Below, piece by piece: positions 32,601-41,643 of a DNA stretch of 64,000 nucleotides. Location of the stretch: the NCBI GenBank assembly GCA_039649175.1, contig JBBWZS010000020.1, positions 1-64,000 on the forward strand. The letters are read 5' to 3'. This DNA comes from DATAQC01 sp039649175. Lineage in GTDB: Bacteria > Actinomycetota > Acidimicrobiia > Acidimicrobiales > AC-14. The notes below the pieces were generated by a model that did no database searches, had not been told where the DNA came from, and was given only the letters and a program-made list of their open reading frames with translations. The number at the start of each line of letters is the position of its first letter. The first letter of the stretch is position 1. The position numbers and the translations under genes are program-made.

Positions 32601-33007
32601 GGACCGGCTCGGTCCGAGGGCGCCTGGTGCTGGTGCTGGCCGCCACCGCCCTGGTGGGGGTGACGGCCTGCGGCGGGCCCCGGAACTCGCTGAACACCGA
32701 CGCCAGCGTGTGCTTCCGCTCCCTGGCCGTGGCCAGTGGCGCCGTCCACCACAAGGGCAAGCTGGTGGGCGTGCGCCGGGTCAGCGCCCGGGTGTTGACC
32801 CGGGAGATGCCCGAGGCCACCGTGACCGGGACCGCCCCGGTGTGCCTGGTGGCCTACCAGTCCGACTATCAGGCCGGCGAGGTGGCCGACGCCCGGCCGC
32901 CCGCGGCTGGCCGCTACGCGGTGGTGGCTGTCGCCACCGGTACACCCACGCTGCTCGGGGCGCGGGTCACCGATCGGCTCCCGCTGCGGTTCCGGCACCG
33001 CACCTGA
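32597..33007 (+). CDS. hypothetical lipoprotein
   Basis: A 136-residue protein with a signal peptide ending in lipobox VTAC at about 22-25, followed by a domain with ASVCFRSLAVASGAVHHKGKL and APVCLVAYQ (a probable disulfide pair). No family is recognised. The GTG start overlaps the stop of the membrane protein gene (GTGA), so it is the last gene of that operon and is closed by a strong hairpin at 33146. Confidence 0.8.
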   Translation: MRTGSVRGRLVLVLAATALVGVTACGGPRNSLNTDASVCFRSLAVASGAVHHKGKLVGVRRVSARVLTREMPEATVTGTAPVCLVAYQSDYQAGEVADARPPAAGRYAVVAVATGTPTLLGARVTDRLPLRFRHRT

Positions 33008-33145
33008 GCGCGCCCCGTCGTTCTCAGGCACTTCACAGGTTCATCTGAGGGTCCTGCCAGCTTGGGTGGGCACACTGTCTGTGTCGGAGCAACCGGAGGC
33101 CGCCGTCCTCCCCCCACTGACCCGGTCAGACCGGTCGCTCCCGCC

Positions 33146-33175
33146 GAAGCCGGCGCCGCCTGCGGCGCCGGCTTC
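33146..33175. terminator. bidirectional hairpin terminator
   Basis: A perfect 14-base-pair stem, GAAGCCGGCGCCGC (33146-33159) with its complement at 33162-33175, two-base loop. It ends one base before the stop of the convergent DUF998 gene. The rest of 33008-33145 holds nothing I can identify. Confidence 0.8.
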
Positions 33176-33176
33176 G

Positions 33177-33794
33177 CTATGGGCCCGGACCCGCCGACCA
33201 GGCAGTCACCACTGCGACCCACAGGTGGAAGCCCAGGGCGGGGACGATCTCGGCGATCGGCGCTCTGCCCGAAGCCGACAAGCCCACGCCGACCACACAG
33301 GCGGCGAGCTCGATCCGGCACAACCCGTAGCCCCACGCCCGCCGGCGCGACCCGACCGGGAGCCCGGCGGCGAAGCGCCACATCAGCAGCGGCAGCGAGG
33401 CCCCGAGGACGAGGCCGCCGACGGTGTGGACGGCGTGCGACGGCCCCGGGCCCGTCAGCCGCACGCCGGCGGCAACCACCTGGCCCAACAGGCCGGTCAG
33501 GAAGACGACCAGGAAGCTGCGAGGCGAGGCGAACCAGTGTCCGACGAACCAGGCGAAGCCCGCCATGAGCACGGCAGCGGCGACGAGCCCGCCGCGGAAG
33601 ACCAACGCCGACCTCGGGTCCGTCCCCAGGTAGCTGACGGGGCGGTCGTCGAAGAACCCGAGCCCCGTCCGGTCCATGCCGGCGGCCACGCAGCCCCACA
33701 GGATGATGACGGCGGCCCCACCGCCATACCGCAGCTGAGACGGTGGTCGCCGCCGATCGACGCGCGTCGTCCCGTCCGCCCACTCCCGGTCCAC
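33177..33794 (-). CDS. DUF998 family membrane protein
   Basis: A 205-residue protein with about six transmembrane segments (AAVIILWGCVAAGMD, GGLVAAAVLMAGFAWFVG, SFLVVFLTGLLGQVVAAGV and others). PVSYLGTDPRSALVFRGGL resembles the first loop of DUF998 proteins. Function is unknown. It is preceded by a 41-base gap to another small membrane protein gene on the same strand. Confidence 0.72.
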   Translation of the reverse strand: MDREWADGTTRVDRRRPPSQLRYGGGAAVIILWGCVAAGMDRTGLGFFDDRPVSYLGTDPRSALVFRGGLVAAAVLMAGFAWFVGHWFASPRSFLVVFLTGLLGQVVAAGVRLTGPGPSHAVHTVGGLVLGASLPLLMWRFAAGLPVGSRRRAWGYGLCRIELAACVVGVGLSASGRAPIAEIVPALGFHLWVAVVTAWSAGPGP

Positions 33795-33835
33795 CGGATC
33801 ATGTTGTCAGCGATCCACCCGACCCTCCGGTCGCG

Positions 33836-34015
33836 TCAGTCGCGGTTGTGGAGGGCGGTGGCGAACAGGCCGGCCACGCCCACGGCGATGAGCACCACGG
33901 GGAGCGCCCAGCGGATCGGGAAGCCCAGCCCCTCGTCGAGCAGGACCACCACGGCCATGCCGGCAAACACCGTCCCTGCCACTAGGGAGATCACATCGAG
34001 GTCATGACGAGGCAC
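33836..34015 (-). CDS. 59-residue two-helix membrane protein
   Basis: A short protein from GTG 34015 with two hydrophobic helices (VISLVAGTVFAGMAVVVLLD and ALPVVLIAVGVAGLFATAL). Its start overlaps the end of the PspC/LiaF-like gene, so it is translated with it. It resembles small membrane proteins often placed in LiaF-type stress modules; the exact role is unknown. Confidence 0.65.
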   Translation of the reverse strand: MPRHDLDVISLVAGTVFAGMAVVVLLDEGLGFPIRWALPVVLIAVGVAGLFATALHNRD

Positions 34016-35384
34016 GGCGAACCTCCAGCCGGCCGAAGCCGGTCCGGGCCGACAGGACGAGGCGGCCCCCGCCTTCGCGGCCCGGCTGGACGACGTGGCG
34101 CCCGTTGTCCATCCCGTCGGTCTGGCGCCCGAACAGGACCATGCTGCCGGCGCCCACGTGACCGTCGACGACCACCTCGGTGGCCTCGGGGACGACCACC
34201 TGGAGCTCGCCGGCACCCATGGAGGCGACGACCTTCCGGGTGGACCCCGACAGGTCGACGGCGGTGAGGTCGACCACGAGATCGCCCGCCGCCAACCGGT
34301 ACGGCGAGCGCAGCTCGGCCACCGACCGGGGTTGGTAGGACCGGTCGCCGACGCCGCCGCGCAGGGGGACGTCGACGGCGGCCGCCGCCGGTAGGGCCAC
34401 GGCGAGGATCAGGCCCAGGGGGATGAGCCAGCGGGCCCTCCCCCGCCAGGCGCCGACCAGCAGGGCGCCCCCCACCACCAGCAGCGCCAGGGCCAGGCCC
34501 ACGGTGACGGGGACGTCGACGGCACCGGTCGCGGTGACCAGGGCGAGCGCGCCGGCGAGGATCGCCAGCACGCTGAGGGTGACGGCCACCAGTACCGACC
34601 GCGGGCGGCGGGCACGGGCGGCCGGCGCCGGGACCGGGCGGGTCGGGACGGTCGGGCCCGCCGCCGACCATGTCCGGTCGCCGCTGCCGGTGACGTCGAC
34701 CTGGGTGGCGTGGGTGGTCGGGCTGGCATCGGTGGCCGCGGTGGCGGTCAGCGGCTCGGTGCCCGTGAGCGGTGTCGTAGCGGTCCGACTCTCGTCGACC
34801 GCGGTTCCGGAGTCGTCGCCTGCCGGGTCGGCGCCGGGGCCAGCACCGAGTGTCCTGGGGGGCTGCGGGGCCCACGGCGGTGGGGGCGGGCCGGCGGGCG
34901 ACGAACCGGGCGGGGCCGCTGGCGGGGGCAGCGACGGCCCGGCGTGATCTCGTCGCGACCACAGGACGGCGGCACCCACGCCGAGGAGCACCAGGCCGCC
35001 GAAGCGACCACCGCCGCCGTGGTCACCGAGGCGGTCGAGCACCACGATGGCGCCCACCGCCAGCAGCACCGCAGCCAGCACCTGCGAGCTGTGGCCGTGA
35101 CGGGCACGGTCGAGGATGGTGGCACCGCCCGACCGGTCGTCGGGCACCAGCAGCCACCCCACCAGGTAGAGCAAAACACCCGACCCACCGGCCAGGGACA
35201 GCACCACGAAGGCGACACGGAACACGACCGGGTCGACGTTGAAATGGCGGCCCAACCCACCGCAGAGGCCGGACACGATCTTGTCGTCGGTCGACCGGGT
35301 CAGGCGCGGGGGCGCCACCCCAGGCGGGCCTGCCGCGGGGGGAGGTGCCTGGGAGCCGGTGTGGGTGTCATCTGCGGCGTTCAT
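34002..35384 (-). CDS. PspC-domain / LiaF-like envelope stress protein
   Basis: A 460-residue protein. Residues 28-85 are a PspC domain (LTRSTDDKIVSGLCGGLGRHFNVDP then VVLSLAGGSGVLLYLVGWLLV). Two more hydrophobic segments, a Pro/Thr-rich linker and three helices (about 280-365) follow. The C-terminal 90 residues are a LiaF/VraT-type beta domain (GAGELQVVVPEATEVVVDGHVGAG). It is divergent from a histidine kinase with its own PspC domain and a LuxR-type regulator, the usual make-up of a LiaFSR-like cell-envelope stress module. Confidence 0.85.
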   Translation of the reverse strand: MNAADDTHTGSQAPPPAAGPPGVAPPRLTRSTDDKIVSGLCGGLGRHFNVDPVVFRVAFVVLSLAGGSGVLLYLVGWLLVPDDRSGGATILDRARHGHSSQVLAAVLLAVGAIVVLDRLGDHGGGGRFGGLVLLGVGAAVLWSRRDHAGPSLPPPAAPPGSSPAGPPPPPWAPQPPRTLGAGPGADPAGDDSGTAVDESRTATTPLTGTEPLTATAATDASPTTHATQVDVTGSGDRTWSAAGPTVPTRPVPAPAARARRPRSVLVAVTLSVLAILAGALALVTATGAVDVPVTVGLALALLVVGGALLVGAWRGRARWLIPLGLILAVALPAAAAVDVPLRGGVGDRSYQPRSVAELRSPYRLAAGDLVVDLTAVDLSGSTRKVVASMGAGELQVVVPEATEVVVDGHVGAGSMVLFGRQTDGMDNGRHVVQPGREGGGRLVLSARTGFGRLEVRRASS

Positions 35385-35498
35385 GGCCCCAGCGTGCGCC
35401 TGAAGGGGCCGTCCGTCCATCCGGGTTTTCCCGGGTCGCACCCGGACCTCCCCGGACCCGCGATCCGTGGGCGGCCCCATAGCCGCACGTCCGTCTTC

Positions 35499-36791
35499 AT
35501 GGGATCATCGGCTCTGGTGACGAGCGACGCGTCGGCGCACGACCCGACTGCAGCGGGCCGGCCCCCCCGGCTGACCCGGAGCGACGACGGCATTGTCGCC
35601 GGCGTATGCGCGGGCGTGGCCCGCTCGCTCGGCGTCGACCCCGTCGTCGTGCGGGTGGCCGTCGTCGTACTCACCCTGGCGGGCGGCACGGGGGCTGCGG
35701 CCTATGTAGCGGCGTGGCTGCTCCTTCCCCGGGACGGGCGCGACCACTCGCTGGTGCAGGCGGTGATCCGCAACCGCCGCTGGGACCTGGCCCAGGTGCT
35801 GGCCGCCGGCTCGGTGTGCCTCGGGGCCCTGCTCATCGTGCGCAACACCGGCTTCTGGTTCGACGACGCCGTCGTCTGGCCGCTGCTGCTGGCCGGCGTG
35901 GGACTGGCGTTGATCTGGCGGCAGGCGGGCGACGACGAGCGCCAGTCGTTCGTGCGGGTGGCCCAGGGGGCGGTGGGACGCCTGCCCCGTTCCGCGGTGC
36001 CGCCGATCGACCTGCGCTCCCGGCGCGCCGCCCTGGGCCGGGTCGTGGTGGGCGTGATCATGGTGGTCGCCGGCGTGGGCACCTTCCTGGCCGCCAGCGA
36101 CGCCTTCTCGGCCGTGCGCCAGGCCCTGGTGGCCAGCACCGTGATCGTCGCCGGCCTGGCCCTGATCTCCGGCCCGTGGTGGCTGCGACTCGGTCGCGAC
36201 CTGGCGAGGGAGCGCCGCGAGCGCATCCGTTCCGAGGAACGGGCCGAGGTGGCCGCCCACCTGCACGACTCGGTGCTCCAGACCCTGGCCCTCATCCAGC
36301 GCAACGCCGCCGACCCCCGTACCGTCGTCACCATGGCCCGCCGCCAAGAGCGCGAGCTGCGGGGATGGCTGTGGGAGACGGGCCGCCAGGCCTCCGCCGG
36401 TGAGAGCCTGACGACCGAGGTCACCCGCGTGGCGGCGGAGATCGAAGCCAGCCATGCGGTGAGCGTCGACGTGGTGGCCGTGGGTGACTGCCCCCTCGAC
36501 GACCGCCTGCGGGCCATGGTGGCCGCCGCGCGCGAGGCCATGGTCAACGCCGCCACCTGGTCGGGCGTCGACACCGTCTCGGTCTACACCGAGGTCAAAG
36601 AGACCGAGGCGGCGGTGTTCGTGCGCGACTGGGGATCGGGGTTCGATCCCGCCGCCGTGGCCCCCGACCGCCACGGCGTGAGCGAGTCGATCTCGGGGCG
36701 CATGGTCCGCAACGGCGGCGCCGCCGTCGTCCGGTCGACCCTGGGCGAGGGCACCGAGGTCCAGCTGCGCATGTCGGTGGCCCAGTGGTGA
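35499..36791 (+). CDS. PspC-domain sensor histidine kinase (LiaS-like)
   Basis: A 430-residue membrane sensor kinase. An N-terminal PspC domain (LTRSDDGIVAGVCAGVARSLGVDP, about 25-78) is paralogous to that of the divergent gene. Four hydrophobic segments (about 55-225) follow, then a HisKA_3 dimerisation helix with phospho-acceptor His256 in HLHDSVLQTLALIQ, and a HATPase domain (EAMVNAATWSG, VRDWGSGFDPA, GRMVRNGGAAVVRSTLGEGTEV). It probably senses envelope stress and phosphorylates the next gene product. ATG 35499 is used; GTG 35517 is an alternative. Confidence 0.88.
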   Translation: MGSSALVTSDASAHDPTAAGRPPRLTRSDDGIVAGVCAGVARSLGVDPVVVRVAVVVLTLAGGTGAAAYVAAWLLLPRDGRDHSLVQAVIRNRRWDLAQVLAAGSVCLGALLIVRNTGFWFDDAVVWPLLLAGVGLALIWRQAGDDERQSFVRVAQGAVGRLPRSAVPPIDLRSRRAALGRVVVGVIMVVAGVGTFLAASDAFSAVRQALVASTVIVAGLALISGPWWLRLGRDLARERRERIRSEERAEVAAHLHDSVLQTLALIQRNAADPRTVVTMARRQERELRGWLWETGRQASAGESLTTEVTRVAAEIEASHAVSVDVVAVGDCPLDDRLRAMVAAAREAMVNAATWSGVDTVSVYTEVKETEAAVFVRDWGSGFDPAAVAPDRHGVSESISGRMVRNGGAAVVRSTLGEGTEVQLRMSVAQW

Positions 36792-36816
36792 GCCCCGGTG
36801 GCGACGGGGAGCCCAC

Positions 36817-37482
36817 ATGAGCGAGCCGGCGCCGCCCACGGGCGCACCCCGGCCCCGCATCTTCCTGGTCGACGACCACCATCTGTTCCGGTCGGGGGTC
36901 CGGGGCGAGCTGGGCGACGCCGTCGACGTGGTGGGCGAGGCGTCGGAGGTGGCACCGGCGGTGGAGATGATCATCGAGCGGCGGCCCGACGTCGTGCTTC
37001 TCGACGTGCACCTGCCCGGCGGTGGGGGCCGGGCGGTGATCGAAGGGGTGGCGCCGGTGGCGCCCGAGGTGCGCTTCCTCGCCCTGTCGGTGTCCGATGC
37101 CGCCGCTGACGTCATCGGCGTGATCAGGGCGGGCGCCCGGGGCTATGTCACCAAGACCATCTCCGGCCCGGAGCTGGCGGCGGCCATCGGGCGGGTGGCC
37201 GGCGGTGACGCCGTCTTCTCGCCCCGCCTGGCCGGGTTCGTCCTCGACGCCTTCGCCGACGGCGGTGAGCCCACCGGCGACAGCGACCTCGACCAGCTCA
37301 CCGCCCGGGAGAAGGAGGTGCTGCGCCTCATCGCCCGGGGCTACCCGTACAAGGCGGCGGCTCGCGAGCTCAACATCGGGACCCGCACGGTGGAGACCCA
37401 CGTGTCGTCGGTGCTGCGCAAGCTCCAGTTGTCGAACCGCAACGAGCTCACCCGTTGGGCCGCCGAGCGCCGGCTCATCTGA
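36817..37482 (+). CDS. LuxR/NarL-type response regulator (LiaR-like)
   Basis: A 221-residue regulator. The receiver domain (about 13-130) has IFLVDDHHLFRSG and the phospho-acceptor Asp63 in VVLLDVHLPGG; Lys near YVTKTIS closes the active site. The C-terminal HTH (about 158-221) reads LTAREKEVLRLIARGYPYKAAARELNI. It follows the kinase gene by 25 bases and is its cognate partner. Targets are likely the divergent PspC/LiaF gene and its own operon. Confidence 0.92.
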   Translation: MSEPAPPTGAPRPRIFLVDDHHLFRSGVRGELGDAVDVVGEASEVAPAVEMIIERRPDVVLLDVHLPGGGGRAVIEGVAPVAPEVRFLALSVSDAAADVIGVIRAGARGYVTKTISGPELAAAIGRVAGGDAVFSPRLAGFVLDAFADGGEPTGDSDLDQLTAREKEVLRLIARGYPYKAAARELNIGTRTVETHVSSVLRKLQLSNRNELTRWAAERRLI

Positions 37483-37514
37483 CATTCTGCCGGGATTCTC
37501 GGCCGGCTGGGCCC

Positions 37515-37520
37515 TAGACT
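37515..37520 (+). promoter_or_regulatory. possible -10 element TAGACT before the ferredoxin-reductase-like gene
   Basis: TAGACT lies 20 bases upstream of a GGAGG ribosome-binding site (37540-37544). No good -35 is seen. Confidence 0.3.
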
Positions 37521-37549
37521 GGGGTGGCTGCGGACGAACGGAGGCGACG

Positions 37550-38563
37550 CTGTCCCCTGACCCTGGCGCCGACGGCAACGGGCCGGCTCCGGACATCGAA
37601 GTGGTGCCCCCCACGGGCCCGATCCCCCTCTCCCGGGGAGCGGCCGAACGGGCGCTGCTGCGCGTCGACCACTACCCCCGCCACGCCGAGCTGACGGGCG
37701 TCCACCGGCTCACGTCCACCGGCACCGTGTTCCTCGATTTCATCGTCGTCGACGACCAGCCGTTCGTCTTCCAGCCGGGCTACTTCGTGGGGATCCAGGC
37801 CGAGGTCGACGGCATCGGCCTGCGCCGCAGCCCGTACTGCATCGCCTCGCCACCGAACGACGAGCGCAGGTTCCGCCTGCTGGTGCGCGAGGTCACCGAG
37901 GCGCCGATGTCGTACTACCTCACCGGCCTCAACATCGGCGACGTCATCAACTTCCGGGGTCCCAGCGGGCGCTCGATGATCCCGAGGGACGGTGACCACG
38001 ATCTGGTGTACCTGGCCACCGGGGTCGGGGTGGGCCCCGTCCTCGCCCTCGTCGACCACCTGGCCGCCCATCACATCGAGAAGAAGGTGACGCTGTACTG
38101 GGGCCTGCGCCTCACGTCCGACATCTGCCTGCTCGACGAGCTCGACGCCCTGGTGGCGCGCTACCCGTCGTTCAGCTACCGGATCACCCTCTCGCAGCCG
38201 CCTCCCGACTGGGACGGGTTGCGGGGCCGGGTCACCGAATCGGTGCCGCCGTTGCTCGGAACCCTGGGAGACAAACGGTTCTACCTGGTGGGCAACGGCG
38301 CCATGATCGCGGAGATGGAGTTCGCCCTGTCCGACCTGGGCGTCGACCGGACCCTGGTGCACCAGGAGGTGTACTTCAACGTGCGCTACCGGCCCGACCC
38401 CATGGCCCTGGCTGACATCCGCGCCCGGTTCGTGGCCAACGACTTGTTCTCGCCCCACAGTCACCAGGAAGCGGGCCTGCTCTACCCGGAGAACCCCATC
38501 TCCCGCCGGCGCCGGCCGAGCACGTCGATGGGCTCACCCGGCACTCCCCGCCGGCCCGAGTAG
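37550..38563 (+). CDS. ferredoxin-NADP reductase-like flavoprotein
   Basis: A protein of up to 337 residues with an FNR fold. An FAD-binding barrel (about 40-140) has RRSPYCIASPP, the RxYS-type flavin motif, and a NAD(P)-binding half has YLATGVGVGPVLALV and YLVGNGAMI. It moves electrons between NAD(P)H and a ferredoxin or similar carrier. The start is unusual: the only codon well placed after GGAGG is CTG 37550; the first in-frame ATG/GTG candidate is GTG 37601, with no ribosome-binding site. The conserved domain begins after both. A flavin amine oxidase gene follows by 13 bases. Confidence 0.78.
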   Translation: MSPDPGADGNGPAPDIEVVPPTGPIPLSRGAAERALLRVDHYPRHAELTGVHRLTSTGTVFLDFIVVDDQPFVFQPGYFVGIQAEVDGIGLRRSPYCIASPPNDERRFRLLVREVTEAPMSYYLTGLNIGDVINFRGPSGRSMIPRDGDHDLVYLATGVGVGPVLALVDHLAAHHIEKKVTLYWGLRLTSDICLLDELDALVARYPSFSYRITLSQPPPDWDGLRGRVTESVPPLLGTLGDKRFYLVGNGAMIAEMEFALSDLGVDRTLVHQEVYFNVRYRPDPMALADIRARFVANDLFSPHSHQEAGLLYPENPISRRRRPSTSMGSPGTPRRPE

Positions 38564-38576
38564 CACCGGCGCACCG

Positions 38577-39680
38577 ATGGACGTGCTCGTCGTCGGGGCG
38601 GGCCTGGCCGGTCTCACCGCGGCCGCCGACCTGCACGCCGCCGGGTTGTCGGTCGCCATCGTCGAGGCGCGCGACCGGGTGGGCGGACGGCTGTTGACCC
38701 TCGCTCCCGACGGGCTGGGCCATGGCGCCTGGTTCGACCTGGGGGCCACCTGGTACTGGGGCGACCAACCGCAGATCCGGGCCCTGGGCGCCGAGCTGGA
38801 CCTCGAGTCCTTCGCCCAGTTCGCCGACGGCCGCGGTCTGGTCGAGGAGGCACCGGGGGACGGGCCCATCCCCGTCGACGTCCCCCCGGCTGCCCCTGCC
38901 GAGCTCCGCTTCGTCGGGGGTGCCCAGCAGCTGTGCCTGCGCCTGGTCGAACGCCTGCCCGCCGACTCGGTGATCCTCGCCACCTCGGTCACCGCCCTGT
39001 CCGCCGAGGGCCGCGGCGTGACGGCCGCGACCTCCGGCCCCGGGGCGGAGGCGGGGCGGGTGGAGGCGTCGTTCGCGGTCGTGGCCGTGCCTCCCCGCCT
39101 GGCCCTCGAGCGCATCACCTTCACACCGCCGTTGCCCGCCGAGGTGGCCCGGGTGATGAAGGCCACCACCACCTGGATGGCCCAGGCCGTCAAGTGTGTG
39201 GCCGTGTACGACACGGCGTTCTGGCGCCGGGCGGGATGGTCGGGCTTCGCCTTCAGCACCACCGGGCCGTTGCGCGAGGTGCACGACGCCTGCACCCACG
39301 ACGGCTCCGTCGCCGCCCTGTGGGGCTTCCTCGCCGGCGACGACGAGGTGCGTTCCATCGGGCCCGCCGAGCGGGCGCCGTTGATCTTCGCCCAGCTGGA
39401 GCGCCTCTTCGGGCCCGCCGCCGGCGACCCCGCGCAGTACTTCGAGCGGGACTGGTCGGCCGATCCCAACACCATCGACGACGAGTGGTACTGGGTGGAG
39501 GGCGAGCCCCTCGATCACGGTCACCCGGCTCTGGGCGAGGCGTTGCTCGACGGGCGGGTGGTGCTGGCCGGCGCAGAGACCGAGGCCGTGGGGGGCGGCC
39601 ACATGGAGGGCGCGGTGCGGTCGGGCCACCGGGCGGCCGAGCTCGTCCTGGGCGCGGCGGGTGCCCGACATACGGAGTGA
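38577..39680 (+). CDS. flavin monoamine oxidase family protein
   Basis: A 367-residue FAD amine oxidase. The N-terminal dinucleotide motif VVGAGLAGLTAAADL (about 5-19) with EARDRVGGRL, and the C-terminal GAETEAVGGGHMEGAVRSGHRAA bind FAD. LGATWYWGDQPQIRALGAEL is typical of the monoamine oxidase/putrescine oxidase group. It oxidises an amine to imine with peroxide release; the substrate is unknown. It is shorter than typical MAO (about 450 residues). It follows the ferredoxin-reductase-like gene by 13 bases, so both are probably cotranscribed. Confidence 0.85.
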   Translation: MDVLVVGAGLAGLTAAADLHAAGLSVAIVEARDRVGGRLLTLAPDGLGHGAWFDLGATWYWGDQPQIRALGAELDLESFAQFADGRGLVEEAPGDGPIPVDVPPAAPAELRFVGGAQQLCLRLVERLPADSVILATSVTALSAEGRGVTAATSGPGAEAGRVEASFAVVAVPPRLALERITFTPPLPAEVARVMKATTTWMAQAVKCVAVYDTAFWRRAGWSGFAFSTTGPLREVHDACTHDGSVAALWGFLAGDDEVRSIGPAERAPLIFAQLERLFGPAAGDPAQYFERDWSADPNTIDDEWYWVEGEPLDHGHPALGEALLDGRVVLAGAETEAVGGGHMEGAVRSGHRAAELVLGAAGARHTE

Positions 39681-39776
39681 GCGTGGCTCGAACTCGAGAG
39701 TGAGCAGCGGCCGGGCACCCGGCGGACCGGCTCGGTACCATACGATCCCACGTTCAGGCAAAAGGGGAGGCCGAAC

Positions 39777-40517
39777 ATGAGGGTCAAATGGTCTGCAGCC
39801 GTCTTGGTGACACCTCTGTTGTTGCTGGTGCCGATCGTGAGCAGCGCCCCGGCTGGCGCCGGGCTGACCGCAGTGTGCAATGTCGGTCCCGACCAGCCGC
39901 CGATCCCGGCCACCATCACCGGCTCGGGGTTCATCCAGGGCACCTCGGGCGACGATGTGATCGTCGGCAGCGCAGGCGACGACACCATCGTCGCGTCGGG
40001 CGGCAACGACGTCATCTGTGCCGAGGGCGGCAACGACACCGTCAACGGGGGGGGCGGTGACGACACCATCTTCGGTGACGGCGCCGGTCCCAACGACCCA
40101 CCACCGTTCGGCCCGGGTGGCGACGACCGCCTGGTCGGGGGCTCGGGCAACGACCAGATCTTCGGGTTGGGGGGCAACGACAGCATCCAGGGCAGCGATG
40201 GAAATGACTTCCTCGTCGGCATGGGTGGTGAGGATCGAATCAGGGGTGGCGACGGGAAGGACACCATCTTCGGTGGTCCCGGCGACGACAACCTCGGTGG
40301 CGACACCGGCAACGACACCATCTTCGGGAACTTCCAGAGCGACACCATCTTCGGTGGAGGGGGATCCGACTTCATCAACGGTGACAACCCCCCCGGCGAG
40401 CCCGGCGGCCCTCCGGGCGGCCCTCACGAGACTCCCGGCGCCACGGACACCTGTGACGGCGGAGGATCGATCAACACCATCGTCAACTGCGAGGTGGTGA
40501 CGGGCGGCGTCGCCTGA
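39777..40517 (+). CDS. secreted calcium-binding RTX-repeat protein
   Basis: A 246-residue exported protein. A Sec signal peptide (about 1-28, ending SAPAGA) precedes about eight hemolysin-type nonapeptide repeats (GGNDTVNGGGGDDTIFGDG, GGSGNDQIFGLGG), which form a calcium-bound beta-roll. The last 40 residues are Gly/Pro-rich with a Cys pair (DTCDGGGSINTIVNCE). It lacks any enzyme domain, so a surface or matrix role is likely. GGGGAGG is eight bases before ATG 39777. Confidence 0.9.
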   Translation: MRVKWSAAVLVTPLLLLVPIVSSAPAGAGLTAVCNVGPDQPPIPATITGSGFIQGTSGDDVIVGSAGDDTIVASGGNDVICAEGGNDTVNGGGGDDTIFGDGAGPNDPPPFGPGGDDRLVGGSGNDQIFGLGGNDSIQGSDGNDFLVGMGGEDRIRGGDGKDTIFGGPGDDNLGGDTGNDTIFGNFQSDTIFGGGGSDFINGDNPPGEPGGPPGGPHETPGATDTCDGGGSINTIVNCEVVTGGVA

Positions 40518-40590
40518 TCCTCGGCGGCTGGCCGCCACACCCTTCCGACGTGCATGGCGCGCCTGAGGCGGGCCCTGCACGGTTGGGATT

Positions 40591-41643
40591 TCAGGCGGCG
40601 TAGACGTCGATCTCGGTGGCTTTCACCGACACCCAGACCGGGCCTCCGTCCCGGAGGTGGAGGTCGGCAGCGGCCGCCGGCGTCACCTCGGCCACGATGG
40701 GCGGGGAGCCGGCGATCTCGACCCGCACGCGATCGGCCTGGAGATCGAGGGCTCCGGCCTCGCCCGCCCAGATGTTGCGGGGGCTGCCCTCGGGACGGCT
40801 GCGGTGCAGGGCGACGGCCCGGGGGTGCACCAGGGCGAAGACGGGCCCCCGCAGGTCGCCGGCCACGGTGAGCGAGCCTCCGGCGGTGAGGGTGACCTCG
40901 GCGCCCCGGGCCGTGCCCTCGAAGAGGTTGAGGCCCACCAGGGCGGCCACCCACGGCGAGCGGGGCCGGGCCGTGACCTCCGACATGGGCCCCTGCTGGG
41001 TGACCCGGCCGTTCTCGACGACCACGAGGCGGTCGCCGATGGCCATGGCGTCGACGGGGTCGTGGGTGACCATCACCCGGACGCCGGCCGACCCGGCCAG
41101 CCGGGCCCGCAGCTCACGGCGTAGCTGGGCCCTGCCGGCGGCGTCGACCGCGGCGAGGGGCTCGTCGAGCAACAGGAGGGCGGGCTCGGTGGCCAGGGCC
41201 CGGGCCAGGGCCACCCGCTGGGCCTCGCCCCCCGACAGGGCGGAGGGGCGGCGGGAAGCGAGCTCGCCGACGCCCATCCGGTCGAGCCACTCCCGCGCCG
41301 ACCGGCGGGCGCCGAACCGCCGCCGGCCCCTGGCCCGCAGCCCGTAGGCGACGTTGTCGAGGGCGCTCAAATGCGGGAACAGGAGGTAGTCCTGGAACAC
41401 GACGGCGACCGGTCGCCGCTCGGGCGGCACGTGGATGCCGGTCGCGGTGTCGTCGAGCACGACGCCGTCGAGGACAACGTGGCCCCGGTCGATGGCGGTC
41501 AGTCCCGCCAGGGCGCGCAGCAGGGTGGTCTTGCCTGCGCCGTTGGGGCCGACGACGGCGACGATCTCGGCGGCGGTGGCGTCGAGGGCGACGGCGAGGT
41601 CGAGCGATCCCACCCGGACGGCCAGGTCAGCGCGAAGACCCAT
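40591..41643 (-). CDS. modC: molybdate ABC transporter ATP-binding protein
   Basis: A 350-residue ABC ATPase. Walker A GPNGAGKTT (about 33-41), Q-loop VVFQDYLLFPHLS, signature LSGGEAQRVALARAL and Walker B LLLLDEPLAAVD are intact; the last 65 residues are a TOBE/Mop-like regulatory domain. It powers uptake of molybdate (or tungstate). It overlaps the permease gene by 17 bases and is the last gene of the operon regulator-modA-modB-modC, which would feed the formate dehydrogenase. Confidence 0.9.
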   Translation of the reverse strand: MGLRADLAVRVGSLDLAVALDATAAEIVAVVGPNGAGKTTLLRALAGLTAIDRGHVVLDGVVLDDTATGIHVPPERRPVAVVFQDYLLFPHLSALDNVAYGLRARGRRRFGARRSAREWLDRMGVGELASRRPSALSGGEAQRVALARALATEPALLLLDEPLAAVDAAGRAQLRRELRARLAGSAGVRVMVTHDPVDAMAIGDRLVVVENGRVTQQGPMSEVTARPRSPWVAALVGLNLFEGTARGAEVTLTAGGSLTVAGDLRGPVFALVHPRAVALHRSRPEGSPRNIWAGEAGALDLQADRVRVEIAGSPPIVAEVTPAAAADLHLRDGGPVWVSVKATEIDVYAA

